A stretch of 11,770 bases of DNA from CAJBIL01 sp044359525 (GTDB lineage: Bacteria > Pseudomonadota > Gammaproteobacteria > Burkholderiales > Rhodocyclaceae): the NCBI GenBank assembly GCA_044359525.1, contig JBIKLY010000096.1:1-11770 (forward strand), read 5' to 3'. A model generated the notes under the pieces. The model made no database searches. It was not told the DNA's origin and was given only the letters and a program-made list of their open reading frames with translations. Made by a program: the position numbers and the translations under genes. Below, piece after piece: positions 4,742-11,633 of this stretch; within the stretch, counting starts at the first letter, position 1; each line of letters opens with the position of its first letter.

Positions 4742-6414
4742 TCGTCTCCGTCGGTCACGCCTCTCTCACCGGTCCGCGCGAGCGTAACGAGGACTTCTGC
4801 GGCCTGGCTACGCCGGAAGGCGTGGAGCTGGAGAACAAGGGCTTGATCGCTGCGGTTGCCGATGGCGTGGGCGGCCACAACGGCGGGCGCGAGGCCGCCG
4901 AATACACGGTGCGCGGCTTGCTCTCCGATTACTACGCGACGCCCGATACCTGGAGCGTGCCGAAGGCGCTGGAGAAGGTCCTGGTGCCGCTCAACCGCTG
5001 GGTGCTGGCCGAGGGTGGCCGTCAGCCGGACCTTGTCGGCATGGCAACGACGCTGACCGTGCTGGTGCTGCGCGGCCGGCGCTATGTGAGTGCGCATGTC
5101 GGCGATTCGCGCCTCTACCTGCTGCGCGAGGGCGTGTGCACTCAGCTGACGGTCGATCATGTCTGGGAGCATCCCGAACTGAAGAACGTGCTGTCGCGCG
5201 CGGTCGGGCTGGATCGGCATTTCCAGCTCGATTTTGTCGACGGCGAGTTGCAGGAGGGCGACTGCTTTTTGCTCTGTTCGGATGGCGTCTGGGGTGTGCT
5301 TGGCGATGCGCGAATTCGCGAGACGCTGCTCGCCCATCCCGATGCACAGCAGGCGGCAGCCTCGCTGGTCAGCCTGGCGCTGGCGGCGGGTGGCGAGGAT
5401 AACGCGAGTGCAGTGGTGACCAGGATTGAGCAATTGCCGCCGCTCAATCTGCGCGATTCGCTCGAAGGCACGGCACGTTTGCCCTTGCCGCCACGCTTCA
5501 AACCGGGGCAAACATTCGACGGGCTGCGCATCGAAGAGGTGCTGCACGATTCGCGTGCGACGCTGCTTTATCGTGTGACCGACGTCGATTCCGGCCAGCC
5601 GCTGGTGCTCAAAACCCTGCGCCCGGAACTGACCGACGATGCCGACGAAATACGTGCGCTGATCATGGAGGAGTGGCGGGCAAGGCGCGTCGTTTCGCCT
5701 TTCTTCGCCCAGCTGATTCCGGCCGAGCGGCGCAGCTGCCTCTATTACCTGCAGACCTGGCACGAAGGCGCGACACTGCAGCGCATGCTCGATACCGGCC
5801 TGCATTTTTCCATCGGCGAAACCGTACAGCACGGCATCCGGCTGCTCAAAGGGCTATCCGGATTGCATCGCCTCGATATCGCGCATCGCGACATCAAGCC
5901 GGACAACATTCACATCGGCCGTGACGGTCGCCTGCGCATCCTCGATCTCGGGGTGGCCGTCAGCCTGTCGGAGGACGATGCCACGGCCGGCAGCCCGGGT
6001 ACGCCGAGCTACATGGCGCCCGAACTCTTCTCGGGTGAAAAGGCGCTCGCTGCGCACGATCTCTACGCCGCCGGCGTGACGCTTTATCACCTGCTCACCC
6101 GCAAATATCCTTACGGCGAGGTCGAGCCCTTTCAGCACCCGAAATTCGGCGAGCCGATGTCGCCGACGCGCTACCGGCCGGATATTCCTGGCTGGCTGGA
6201 AAACGTTTTGCTCAAAGCGGTGTCGAAAAACCCGTCGCAGCGTTTTGAAACCGCCGAGGAATTCCTTCTCGCGCTCGAACGCGGCGCCAGCCGGCCGCTT
6301 GGCCGCCCGCAGGTAACGCCGCTGGCGATGCGCAATCCGGCGCTTACCTGGCGCATTATTGCGGGCGTTTCCATTTTTCTTAACCTGCTGTTTTTGATGT
6401 TTTTGATGCGATAA
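4732..6414 (+). CDS. Bifunctional PP2C phosphatase-Ser/Thr protein kinase, membrane-anchored
   Basis: This 560-aa fusion carries opposing activities. A PP2C domain (about 1-235) has its metal-binding motifs: RNEDF (18-22), VADGVGG (42-48), GDSR (124-127), SDGVWG (183-188) and GEDNAS (221-226). A Hanks-type kinase domain (about 262-515) has the ATP lysine K294 in LVLKTL, the catalytic loop HRDIKPDN (385-392, D387), the metal aspartate D405 in DLG instead of DFG, GTPSYMAPE (423-431) and R504. The glycine-rich loop is degenerate (EVLHDSRATLLYRV lacks the GxGxxG glycines), yet the catalytic residues are kept. A single hydrophobic segment (about 540-559) should tether it to the inner membrane, facing the cytoplasm. 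Relatives sit next to nasA in Pseudomonas (the PA1782-PA1783 pair), which suggests a role in nitrate assimilation control. Its own ribosome site is weak. Confidence 0.93.
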   Translation: MPLIVSVGHASLTGPRERNEDFCGLATPEGVELENKGLIAAVADGVGGHNGGREAAEYTVRGLLSDYYATPDTWSVPKALEKVLVPLNRWVLAEGGRQPDLVGMATTLTVLVLRGRRYVSAHVGDSRLYLLREGVCTQLTVDHVWEHPELKNVLSRAVGLDRHFQLDFVDGELQEGDCFLLCSDGVWGVLGDARIRETLLAHPDAQQAAASLVSLALAAGGEDNASAVVTRIEQLPPLNLRDSLEGTARLPLPPRFKPGQTFDGLRIEEVLHDSRATLLYRVTDVDSGQPLVLKTLRPELTDDADEIRALIMEEWRARRVVSPFFAQLIPAERRSCLYYLQTWHEGATLQRMLDTGLHFSIGETVQHGIRLLKGLSGLHRLDIAHRDIKPDNIHIGRDGRLRILDLGVAVSLSEDDATAGSPGTPSYMAPELFSGEKALAAHDLYAAGVTLYHLLTRKYPYGEVEPFQHPKFGEPMSPTRYRPDIPGWLENVLLKAVSKNPSQRFETAEEFLLALERGASRPLGRPQVTPLAMRNPALTWRIIAGVSIFLNLLFLMFLMR

Positions 6415-6423
6415 AGAGAACCC

Positions 6424-6801
6424 ATGATGAAAACAGCCCTCATTCTTTTTGCCCACGGCGCGCGTGATCCCGAGTGGGCCAGCCCGATGCGCCGTGTCTG
6501 CGCGGCAGTGCGCGAGCAGGCACCCGCGCTGCGTGTCGAACTGGCCTTTCTCGAATTCATGACGCCGGAACTCGCGCCTTGCGCCGAAGCGCTGCTTGCC
6601 GAGGGATATACCCGTATCGTCGTGTTGCCGATGTTTATTGCCCGGGGCGGCCACCTGAAGCGTGACGTACCTTTGCTGCTGGATGACTTGCGGGAGCGCT
6701 ACCCGCAAGTGCGTTTTGAACTGGCGTCGGCGGTGGGTGAGGCAGAGCCCATTGTCCAGGCGATGGCCGCACACGTGCTGGCGCTGGCGGCAGCCGGATG
6801 A
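6424..6801 (+). CDS. cbiX: CbiX/SirB-type sirohydrochlorin chelatase, short form
   Basis: This 125-aa single-domain class II chelatase inserts Fe2+ (siroheme) or Co2+ (cobalamin) into sirohydrochlorin. Metal-binding histidines are in place: H11 in LILFAHGARDPEW and H77 in LPMFIARGGHLKRDVP. An acidic pair follows in GEAEPIV. The size fits the short proteins that act as homodimers. It lies 9 bases after the kinase gene in the nitrate block, so a siroheme supply for assimilatory NAD(P)H-nitrite reductase is the likely job, although the metal cannot be decided from sequence. ATG 6427 is an alternative start. It converges on nsrR with a single base between the two stop codons. Confidence 0.9.
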   Translation: MMKTALILFAHGARDPEWASPMRRVCAAVREQAPALRVELAFLEFMTPELAPCAEALLAEGYTRIVVLPMFIARGGHLKRDVPLLLDDLRERYPQVRFELASAVGEAEPIVQAMAAHVLALAAAG

Positions 6802-6802
6802 G

Positions 6803-7237
6803 CTAGCAGGGGAACAAAATCGTGCCGAGTTTCTTCGGTTCGTTGACCAGATCGGCCAGTGTGTATTCGTCGAGTTTTGCGTAAAGCGATTCGAAAGCGA
6901 GGACCACGATCGAGGTGAGCCGGCAAACCGGCGCGATCTTGCAGCTTGACGGGTCGTCAGACAGGCATTCGACAGGCGGGCTGTTACCTTCGCTGGTGCG
7001 TACAACCTCCCCGAGCCGGATCGTTTCCGGTTCGCGCGCCAGGCGTATGCCGCCCCCCTTGCCGCGTACCGATTCGATGACGCCCGATTTCGCCAACTGG
7101 TGCACCACCTTCATCAGGTGATTTTCCGAGATGCCGTAGGCGGCAGCGATTTCCGGGATTGTCGCCAGCCGGTCCCGCGCCAGGGCCAGAAACATCAGCA
7201 CGCGCAGGGTATAGTCGGAAAATGTCGTCAGTCTCAT
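6803..7237 (-). CDS. nsrR: NsrR, Rrf2-family nitric-oxide-sensing repressor
   Basis: This 144-aa winged-helix regulator begins MRLTTFSDYTLRVLMFLALA, the NsrR signature. The recognition helix region is ISENHLMKVVHQLAKSGVIE, followed by the wing VRGKGGGIRLA. Fe-S ligands are C91, C99 and C105 in ECLSDDPSSCKIAPVCRL. D8, the fourth ligand known in Streptomyces NsrR, is present. The spacing is C-x7-C-x5-C, whereas E. coli NsrR has C-x4-C-x5-C. The C-terminal LDEYTLADLV matches NsrR rather than IscR. The family loses its cluster when NO binds and then leaves the DNA, derepressing NO-detoxification genes. It is divergent from the DUF59-led genes, with a dyad operator between them. An extra cysteine ends the protein (LFPC). 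A GGGGA lies just upstream of the start. Confidence 0.9.
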   Translation of the reverse strand: MRLTTFSDYTLRVLMFLALARDRLATIPEIAAAYGISENHLMKVVHQLAKSGVIESVRGKGGGIRLAREPETIRLGEVVRTSEGNSPPVECLSDDPSSCKIAPVCRLTSIVVLAFESLYAKLDEYTLADLVNEPKKLGTILFPC

Positions 7238-7274
7238 GGATTTTTCCCCGGCGATATAAGCAGTAAATAAGATA

Positions 7275-7303
7275 TTGCTTTGTAAAAATGAGGGTGCTAC
7301 GAT
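7275..7303 (+). promoter_or_regulatory. Sigma70-like promoter of the DUF59-led operon
   Basis: TTGCTT (7275-7280) and TACGAT (7298-7303) are separated by 17 bases. The -35 agrees with consensus at TTG and the -10 at four of six positions, so strength is moderate. Transcription would start near 7310, inside the dyad at 7304-7328, leaving a ~58-nt leader before ATG 7368. Confidence 0.55.
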
Positions 7304-7328
7304 AAAGCTGTATTTATTTTACAGCTTT
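7304..7328. promoter_or_regulatory. Probable NsrR operator
   Basis: A perfect dyad, AAAGCTGTA (7304-7312) and TACAGCTTT (7320-7328), surrounds a seven-base A/T spacer. Its left half, AAGCTGTATTT, agrees at 10 of 11 positions with the NsrR half-site AAGATGYATTT; the right half agrees at 7 of 11. It begins directly after the -10 box and covers the predicted start site, the ideal place for a repressor. It lies in the 130-base gap between nsrR and the operon, so nsrR autoregulation is also possible. Confidence 0.75.
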
Positions 7329-7367
7329 AAGGTGGCGGTGACTACCGCGATAGAAAGTCGAATAAAG

Positions 7368-7700
7368 ATGAATCCGTTAATGCCGTCTGTGCCATTCGAT
7401 GCCGAGGCCGTGCGCGGCCTGTTGCGTCAGGTCGTCGACCCCGAAGTGGGTGTCAACATCGTTGATCTCGGTCTCGTTTACCGGATTGATTTCACCCCGC
7501 AGCGGCTACTCATTGAGATGACGATGACCTCGCCGGCCTGCCCGATGGGCGAGATGATCATGGACGACGCTTATGCGGCACTTGCCGCCGGCTTGCCGGA
7601 AGGCTGCGTTCCGGAAATTGTCCTGGTCTGGGAGCCGCCGTGGGATCCGTCGATGATGAATGAGCGGAGCCGGGAGAATCTCGGCTGGTCGGCAGCGTGA
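7368..7700 (+). CDS. MIP18/DUF59 family metal-sulfur cluster assembly factor
   Basis: This 110-aa protein belongs to the family of PaaD, SufT and eukaryotic CIA2/FAM96. These help to load or repair Fe-S clusters on target proteins. The hallmark VVDPEVGVNIVDLGLVYRI lies at 22-40 and the conserved cysteine C58 in TMTSPACPMGEMI. A C-terminal extension (VWEPPWDPSMMNERSRENLG) matches stand-alone members of the DUF59 family. ATG 7368 is preferred because the frame upstream runs through the promoter and dyad, although its ribosome site is weak. The stop abuts the next gene. Being first behind the putative NsrR operator, it probably serves Fe-S repair after NO damage. Confidence 0.85.
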   Translation: MNPLMPSVPFDAEAVRGLLRQVVDPEVGVNIVDLGLVYRIDFTPQRLLIEMTMTSPACPMGEMIMDDAYAALAAGLPEGCVPEIVLVWEPPWDPSMMNERSRENLGWSAA

Positions 7701-8795
7701 GTGCCTGACATGGCAAATGATCTGCGCCCGTTGGCCCGTCTGCCGATCCTGCTGCTTGGCATGTTTTCGCTGATCGGCGGTGTGCTGGCCGGGTTGGCAC
7801 GCCTCGATTGGGCGGTGCCGGACGTCGCGCTGGCAGCGGCCGGCGGCCACGGTGCATTGATGATTTCGGCATTTTTCGGCACGGTGATCAGCCTGGAGCG
7901 CGCGGTTGCCCTCGGGCAACGCTGGGCCTATCTGGCGCCTGCAATGGCGGGCGCCGGTGGCGTGGCCTTGCTGGCGGGTGCGCCGCTGGTACTGGCGCAG
8001 GGTTTTGCGGTGCTGGCCGGGGTCGTCATGGTCGCCGCCAGCGTCGCGGTACTGCGTCGTCTGGTCGCGCCCTTTACCATCGTGCTGGCGATTGGCGCGC
8101 TGTGCTGGCTGGTCGGCAATCTGGCCTGGCTGGGGTCGGGGGCGGTGAATGTGGCCGTGCCGTGGTGGCTGGCTTTTCTCGTGCTGACCATTGCCGGCGA
8201 ACGGCTGGAGTTGAGCCGCTTCATTCAAACGCCCGTTGCGGCGCAGCGTGTCTTCCTTGGCATCGTCGCGACGGTGGTTGGCGGTGCTGTGCTGAGCTTC
8301 TGGCAGGGTAGCTTCGGACTGGTGATTTTTGCTGCGGGCTTGCTTGCGCTGGCGCTCTGGCTGCTGCGTTTCGATATCGCCTGGCGCAATGCACGACGCG
8401 ACGGTTTGCCGCGCTTCATCGCCATCTGCCTGCTGGCTGGCTATGTCTGGCTGGTCCTGGCCGGTCTGCTCGGGCTGGCCGGCGGCTTTGAGGCAGGCCA
8501 TGCGCTGCGTGACAGCACCTTGCATGCGGTCGGTCTGGGCTTCGTTTTCTCGATGGTCTTTGGCCATGCGCCGATTATTTTCCCGGCGGTGGCGCGTGTG
8601 AAAATTCCTTATCATCCGGCGTTCTACCTGCCGCTGCTGGTGCTGCATGCGTCGTTGTTGCTGCGCGTTGTTGGCGGCGTCGGCGGTGAGTTTGTTGTCT
8701 TGCGTAGCGGTGGTCTGGCCAATGCGATTGCCTTGCTGCTGTTCATCGCCACGATGCTGATCAGCGTGCTGCGGGGCAGGAAAGGTGCTGGATAA
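7701..8795 (+). CDS. 12-TM NnrS-like histidine-containing membrane protein
   Basis: This 364-aa protein (361 aa from ATG 7710) is almost entirely hydrophobic, with about 12 predicted membrane segments. Several histidines lie in or near them: H50 in AAGGHGALMISAFFG, H275 and H289 in LHAVGLGFVFSMVFGHAP, H305 in IPYHPAFYLP and H316 in LVLHASLLLRV. Histidine-bearing 12-TM topology and the LHA...GH pattern recall NnrS, a haem- and copper-containing membrane protein that protects against NO stress. The relation is distant and its function unknown. GTG 7701 follows the previous stop directly. Its stop overlaps the next start (TAATG). Its place between a Fe-S assembly factor and a ferredoxin reductase suggests a membrane redox or NO-stress role. 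Confidence 0.7.
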   Translation: MPDMANDLRPLARLPILLLGMFSLIGGVLAGLARLDWAVPDVALAAAGGHGALMISAFFGTVISLERAVALGQRWAYLAPAMAGAGGVALLAGAPLVLAQGFAVLAGVVMVAASVAVLRRLVAPFTIVLAIGALCWLVGNLAWLGSGAVNVAVPWWLAFLVLTIAGERLELSRFIQTPVAAQRVFLGIVATVVGGAVLSFWQGSFGLVIFAAGLLALALWLLRFDIAWRNARRDGLPRFIAICLLAGYVWLVLAGLLGLAGGFEAGHALRDSTLHAVGLGFVFSMVFGHAPIIFPAVARVKIPYHPAFYLPLLVLHASLLLRVVGGVGGEFVVLRSGGLANAIALLLFIATMLISVLRGRKGAG

Positions 8796-9607
8796 TGGGT
8801 CTTACTGTTGAACCCGGTCTGCAGATTTTTCACGCCGCCGCCAGTGAAAACCGGACTGCCGAGCGCGTGCTGTCGGTGCGTTACTGGACGCCGACGCTGC
8901 TCTCGTTTCGTACGACGCGCAATCGCGGATTTCGCTTTACGCCGGGCCACTACGCGCGCCTCGGCCTCGACGCGGGCGACGGAACGATGGTCTGGCGCCC
9001 CTATTCGATGGTCTCGGCGGCTTACGATGAGTATCTCGAGTTTCTTGCCGTGCTCGTTCCCGGCGGCGCGTTTTCGGCGCCGCTGGCCAGGTTGCAGGTG
9101 GGCGACACGATCCATGTCGAGAAGGCGAGTTACGGCTTTCTCACCGTCGATCAGCTGGCTCCCGGGCGTGATCTGTGGCTGCTGGCGAGCGGCACCGGGC
9201 TTGGGCCGTTTCTCTCCATCCTGCGCGACCCGGTGGTCTGGCAGGGTTTTGAAAGATTGATCGTCGTGCATAGCGTGCGCCAGTCGGCGGAGCTTGCTTA
9301 TCGCGACGAAATCGCGGCACTGGCCGATGATCCCTTGTTCGCCGAGAGCGCTGCGCAGCTCGTCTATCTGCCGGTGGTAACGCGCGAGCTGGGCGCAACG
9401 GCGCTGGCATCGCGTATCCCGCAATTGTTCGCCGACGGGCAACTGGCAGCGGCGGCGGGCCGGCCGATCAGCGTCGATGCGTCGCGCCTGATGATTTGCG
9501 GCAATCCGGAAATGGCGCGCGAGTTGCGGCAAATGCTCGGTGCGCTCGGTTTCGCCACCAACCGCCGTGGCGTCGCCGGGCAGATGGCTTTTGAGAAGTA
9601 CTGGTAG
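8795..9607 (+). CDS. fpr: Ferredoxin-NADP+ reductase (FPR type)
   Basis: This 270-aa FAD enzyme exchanges electrons between NADPH and ferredoxin or flavodoxin. The FAD-binding motif is RPYSM (68-72). The NADP domain carries GTGLGPF (133-139), VVHSVR (157-162) and CGNPEM (235-240). The N-terminal RVLSVRYWTPTLLSFRTTRN closely follows bacterial subclass-I FPRs. The C-terminus ends FEKYW; a C-terminal residue near the flavin is typical of the family. The first ~20 residues exceed some homologues, but ATG 8795 overlaps the preceding stop by one base and is credible. In this operon it could feed reductant to Fe-S assembly, the membrane protein or the di-iron protein. Confidence 0.9.
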   Translation: MGLTVEPGLQIFHAAASENRTAERVLSVRYWTPTLLSFRTTRNRGFRFTPGHYARLGLDAGDGTMVWRPYSMVSAAYDEYLEFLAVLVPGGAFSAPLARLQVGDTIHVEKASYGFLTVDQLAPGRDLWLLASGTGLGPFLSILRDPVVWQGFERLIVVHSVRQSAELAYRDEIAALADDPLFAESAAQLVYLPVVTRELGATALASRIPQLFADGQLAAAAGRPISVDASRLMICGNPEMARELRQMLGALGFATNRRGVAGQMAFEKYW

Positions 9608-9636
9608 GCCAACCTGGAATAAGGGAAACAAACATC

Positions 9637-10869
9637 ATGTCGCCCCGTCTCTCGCTCGACAAAAGCAAACTCAAATTCCTCCTGCTCGAAGGCATCCATC
9701 CTTCGGCTGTCGAGGCGTTCAACCGTGATGGTTATCACCACCTGGAAACGCACGCCCAGGCGCTGGTCGGCGATGAATTGATCGCGGCGATCCACGATGC
9801 GCATTTCGTTGGCCTGCGTTCGCGTACCCAGCTCAGCGAAGCGGTGCTCAGTGCGGCGCCGAAGCTGACGGCGATCGGCTGCTTCTGCATCGGCACCAAC
9901 CAGGTCGATCTGCAGGCCGCTGCGCGGCGCGGCATTCCGGTCTTCAATGCGCCGTTCTCGAATACGCGCAGCGTTGCCGAATTGGTGCTCGGCGAGATCA
10001 TCATGCTGCTGCGCGGTATCCCCGAGAAGAGCGCGCTGCTGCATCGCGGCGGCTGGATGAAGAGTGCCGCGCATTCGTACGAGGTGCGCGGAAAAACGCT
10101 GGGCATTATCGGCTACGGCCACATCGGCACGCAGATCGGCGTGCTTGCCGAGCAGCTCGGCATGGCGGTGGCTTTTTACGATATCGAAGCCAAGCTGGCG
10201 CTGGGTAATGCCCGGCCGGTGCATAGTCTCGACGAGTTGCTGGCGGCGGCCGATGTCGTCAGCCTGCACGTGCCGGAAACGCCGGCCACACAAAACATGA
10301 TCGGCGCACCGCAACTGGCGCAGATGCGGCGTGGCAGCCATCTGATCAACGCTTCGCGCGGCACCGTGGTCGATATCGCGGCACTGGCCGAGGCGCTCGA
10401 TTCGCGCCATTTACAGGGCGCGGCCATCGACGTTTTTCCGGCCGAGCCGAAGGGCAACGACGATCCCTTCGTGTCGCCGCTGCTGCGCTTTGATAACGTC
10501 ATTCTGACGCCGCATATCGGCGGTTCGACCGCCGAGGCGCAGGCCAATATCGGTGTCGAGGTGGCGGCCAAGCTGATCCGCTACAGCAACAACGGCTCGA
10601 CTGCTTCGGCGGTCAACTTCCCTGAGGTTTCCCTGCCCGAGCACACCGGCAAGAGCCGCCTGCTGCACATCCACAAGAATATCCCCGGCGTTCTGGCGCG
10701 CATCAACGAACGCTTCTCGCTGGCCGGCATCAACATCGCTGCGCAATATCTGCAGACCAGCGCGGAGGTGGGTTATGTGGTGATCGACGTCGATGCTGCG
10801 GCCAGCCAGATTGCCCTTGACGAGCTTGCCGGTATTGAAGGTACGATTCGTTGCCGGATCCTTTATTGA
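9637..10869 (+). CDS. serA: D-3-phosphoglycerate dehydrogenase
   Basis: At 410 aa it is the same length as E. coli SerA. It oxidises 3-phosphoglycerate to 3-phosphohydroxypyruvate, the first step of serine synthesis, in the cytoplasm. The NAD fold has GYGHIG (159-164) with D182 after the second strand. Catalytic residues are R241 (NASRGTVVD), E270 (FPAEPKGNDDPF) and H293 (TPHIGGST). An ACT domain (about 340-410) keeps the serine-binding residues matching E. coli H344, N346 and N364 (here H346, N348 and N366), so serine feedback should be intact. It starts 29 bases after fpr, with AAGGGA upstream, and no promoter fits in the gap. Co-transcription with the stress genes is therefore likely. Confidence 0.95.
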   Translation: MSPRLSLDKSKLKFLLLEGIHPSAVEAFNRDGYHHLETHAQALVGDELIAAIHDAHFVGLRSRTQLSEAVLSAAPKLTAIGCFCIGTNQVDLQAAARRGIPVFNAPFSNTRSVAELVLGEIIMLLRGIPEKSALLHRGGWMKSAAHSYEVRGKTLGIIGYGHIGTQIGVLAEQLGMAVAFYDIEAKLALGNARPVHSLDELLAAADVVSLHVPETPATQNMIGAPQLAQMRRGSHLINASRGTVVDIAALAEALDSRHLQGAAIDVFPAEPKGNDDPFVSPLLRFDNVILTPHIGGSTAEAQANIGVEVAAKLIRYSNNGSTASAVNFPEVSLPEHTGKSRLLHIHKNIPGVLARINERFSLAGINIAAQYLQTSAEVGYVVIDVDAAASQIALDELAGIEGTIRCRILY

Positions 10870-10893
10870 AATGCATCAGGAACAACACTCAGG

Positions 10894-11295
10894 ATGAAAC
10901 GTCATCAGCAATTGCAGGATTTATCGCGCGAGCATCATGGCGCGCTGCAACTCGCACTGCACGCCAAGCGCGCTGTGCTGTCGGGCGATGCGGCGCGGAT
11001 TGCCGCGTCGGCGGCGGCTTGTGTCAATGCTTTTGCAGCAGAACTCAACCCGCATTTTGTCGTCGAGGAAACGACCTTGCTACCGGAGCTGGTGCAGAAG
11101 GGCGAGCACGATCTGGTGCAGCGCACGCTGGCTGAGCACGAAGAAATGCGGCAACTGATTGCGCAGTTGAAAAGCCCCGATGCGACCACGCTGCAACGCT
11201 TTGCTGAACTGCTGAGCGCGCACGTCCGCTTTGAGGAGCGTGAGTTATTTGAGGTTGCGCAACGCTACCTTGAGGCAATACCCCGCTTGCCATGA
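10894..11295 (+). CDS. Hemerythrin-like (HHE) domain protein
   Basis: This 133-aa, mostly helical cytoplasmic protein has the di-iron ligand pattern of hemerythrin HHE domains: H14/H15 in LSREHHGAL, H54 and E58 in NPHFVVEE, H82 in LAEHEEMR, and H110 and E114 in AHVRFEERELFE. Proteins of this kind bind O2 or NO, or, like YtfE/RIC, support Fe-S repair. This one lacks the N-terminal ScdA domain of YtfE. It begins 24 bases after serA and is the last gene before the hairpin at 11305-11328. With NsrR-type control upstream, a role in NO handling is inferred. Confidence 0.88.
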   Translation: MKRHQQLQDLSREHHGALQLALHAKRAVLSGDAARIAASAAACVNAFAAELNPHFVVEETTLLPELVQKGEHDLVQRTLAEHEEMRQLIAQLKSPDATTLQRFAELLSAHVRFEERELFEVAQRYLEAIPRLP

Positions 11296-11304
11296 AAAGG
11301 ACTC

Positions 11305-11328
11305 GGCGGGCTCCGGCTGGAGCCCGCC
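11305..11328. terminator. GC-rich hairpin, probable bidirectional terminator
   Basis: GGCGGGCTCC (11305-11314) and GGAGCCCGCC (11319-11328) pair perfectly around a GGCT loop. It lies between two convergent genes, 10 bases after the HHE stop and 33 bases beyond the minus-strand gene's stop. Plus-strand T's are few (TTG follows); the minus side reads CTTTTC a few bases further on. Position and stem strength, rather than a U tract, support the call. Confidence 0.7.
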
Positions 11329-11360
11329 TTGCCCGGCCAGCTGAACGCTGGCATTCGTCC

Positions 11361-11633
11361 TCAGAGTGAGGAATTCGAAATCGGGTGTGTAGCCTGCAAA
11401 TGCTGATAAACGACTGCCCAATGACCGGCGCGCTCGGTCTGGCCATGTTCCAGCGCGTCGTTGAAGTCGTCGAGCACCATGGTGTGCAATTGCACGACGC
11501 CGAGCGGCGTCTTGAGTAATTCGCAGCCCATCTCGGCCGCGCAGATCAGGGGGATGTGCTCGTGTTGCGCGATGGCCTCGATTTCATCGTTGTCGAGGTC
11601 GCTGAAATCCATGCAATCTTCGAGACAAAGCAT
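11361..11633 (-). CDS. Conserved small protein of unknown function
   Basis: This 90-aa acidic protein starts MLCLEDCMDFSDLDNDEIEA and continues IAQHEHIPLICAAEMGCELL. It resembles a family of ~85-100-aa uncharacterised proteobacterial proteins that share an opening 'LDDC...L...E..AIAEHEHIP' and an adjacent helical half. I cannot assign a role. Four cysteines (C3, C7, C31, C37) and several histidines could bind metal, but no standard motif is visible. Start 11633 is supported by GGAGA seven bases upstream on the minus strand. It converges with the HHE gene at the shared hairpin. The remaining 137 bases to the window end show no confident promoter or gene. Confidence 0.7.
   Translation of the reverse strand: MLCLEDCMDFSDLDNDEIEAIAQHEHIPLICAAEMGCELLKTPLGVVQLHTMVLDDFNDALEHGQTERAGHWAVVYQHLQATHPISNSSL

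Noticed and set aside
4648..5832. Long open frame (394 codons) on the minus strand
   Set aside because: It lies antisense to the PP2C-kinase gene, whose motifs are unmistakable. High-GC codon use leaves long stop-free antisense frames; the composition is rich in R, Q, H and A with no domain.
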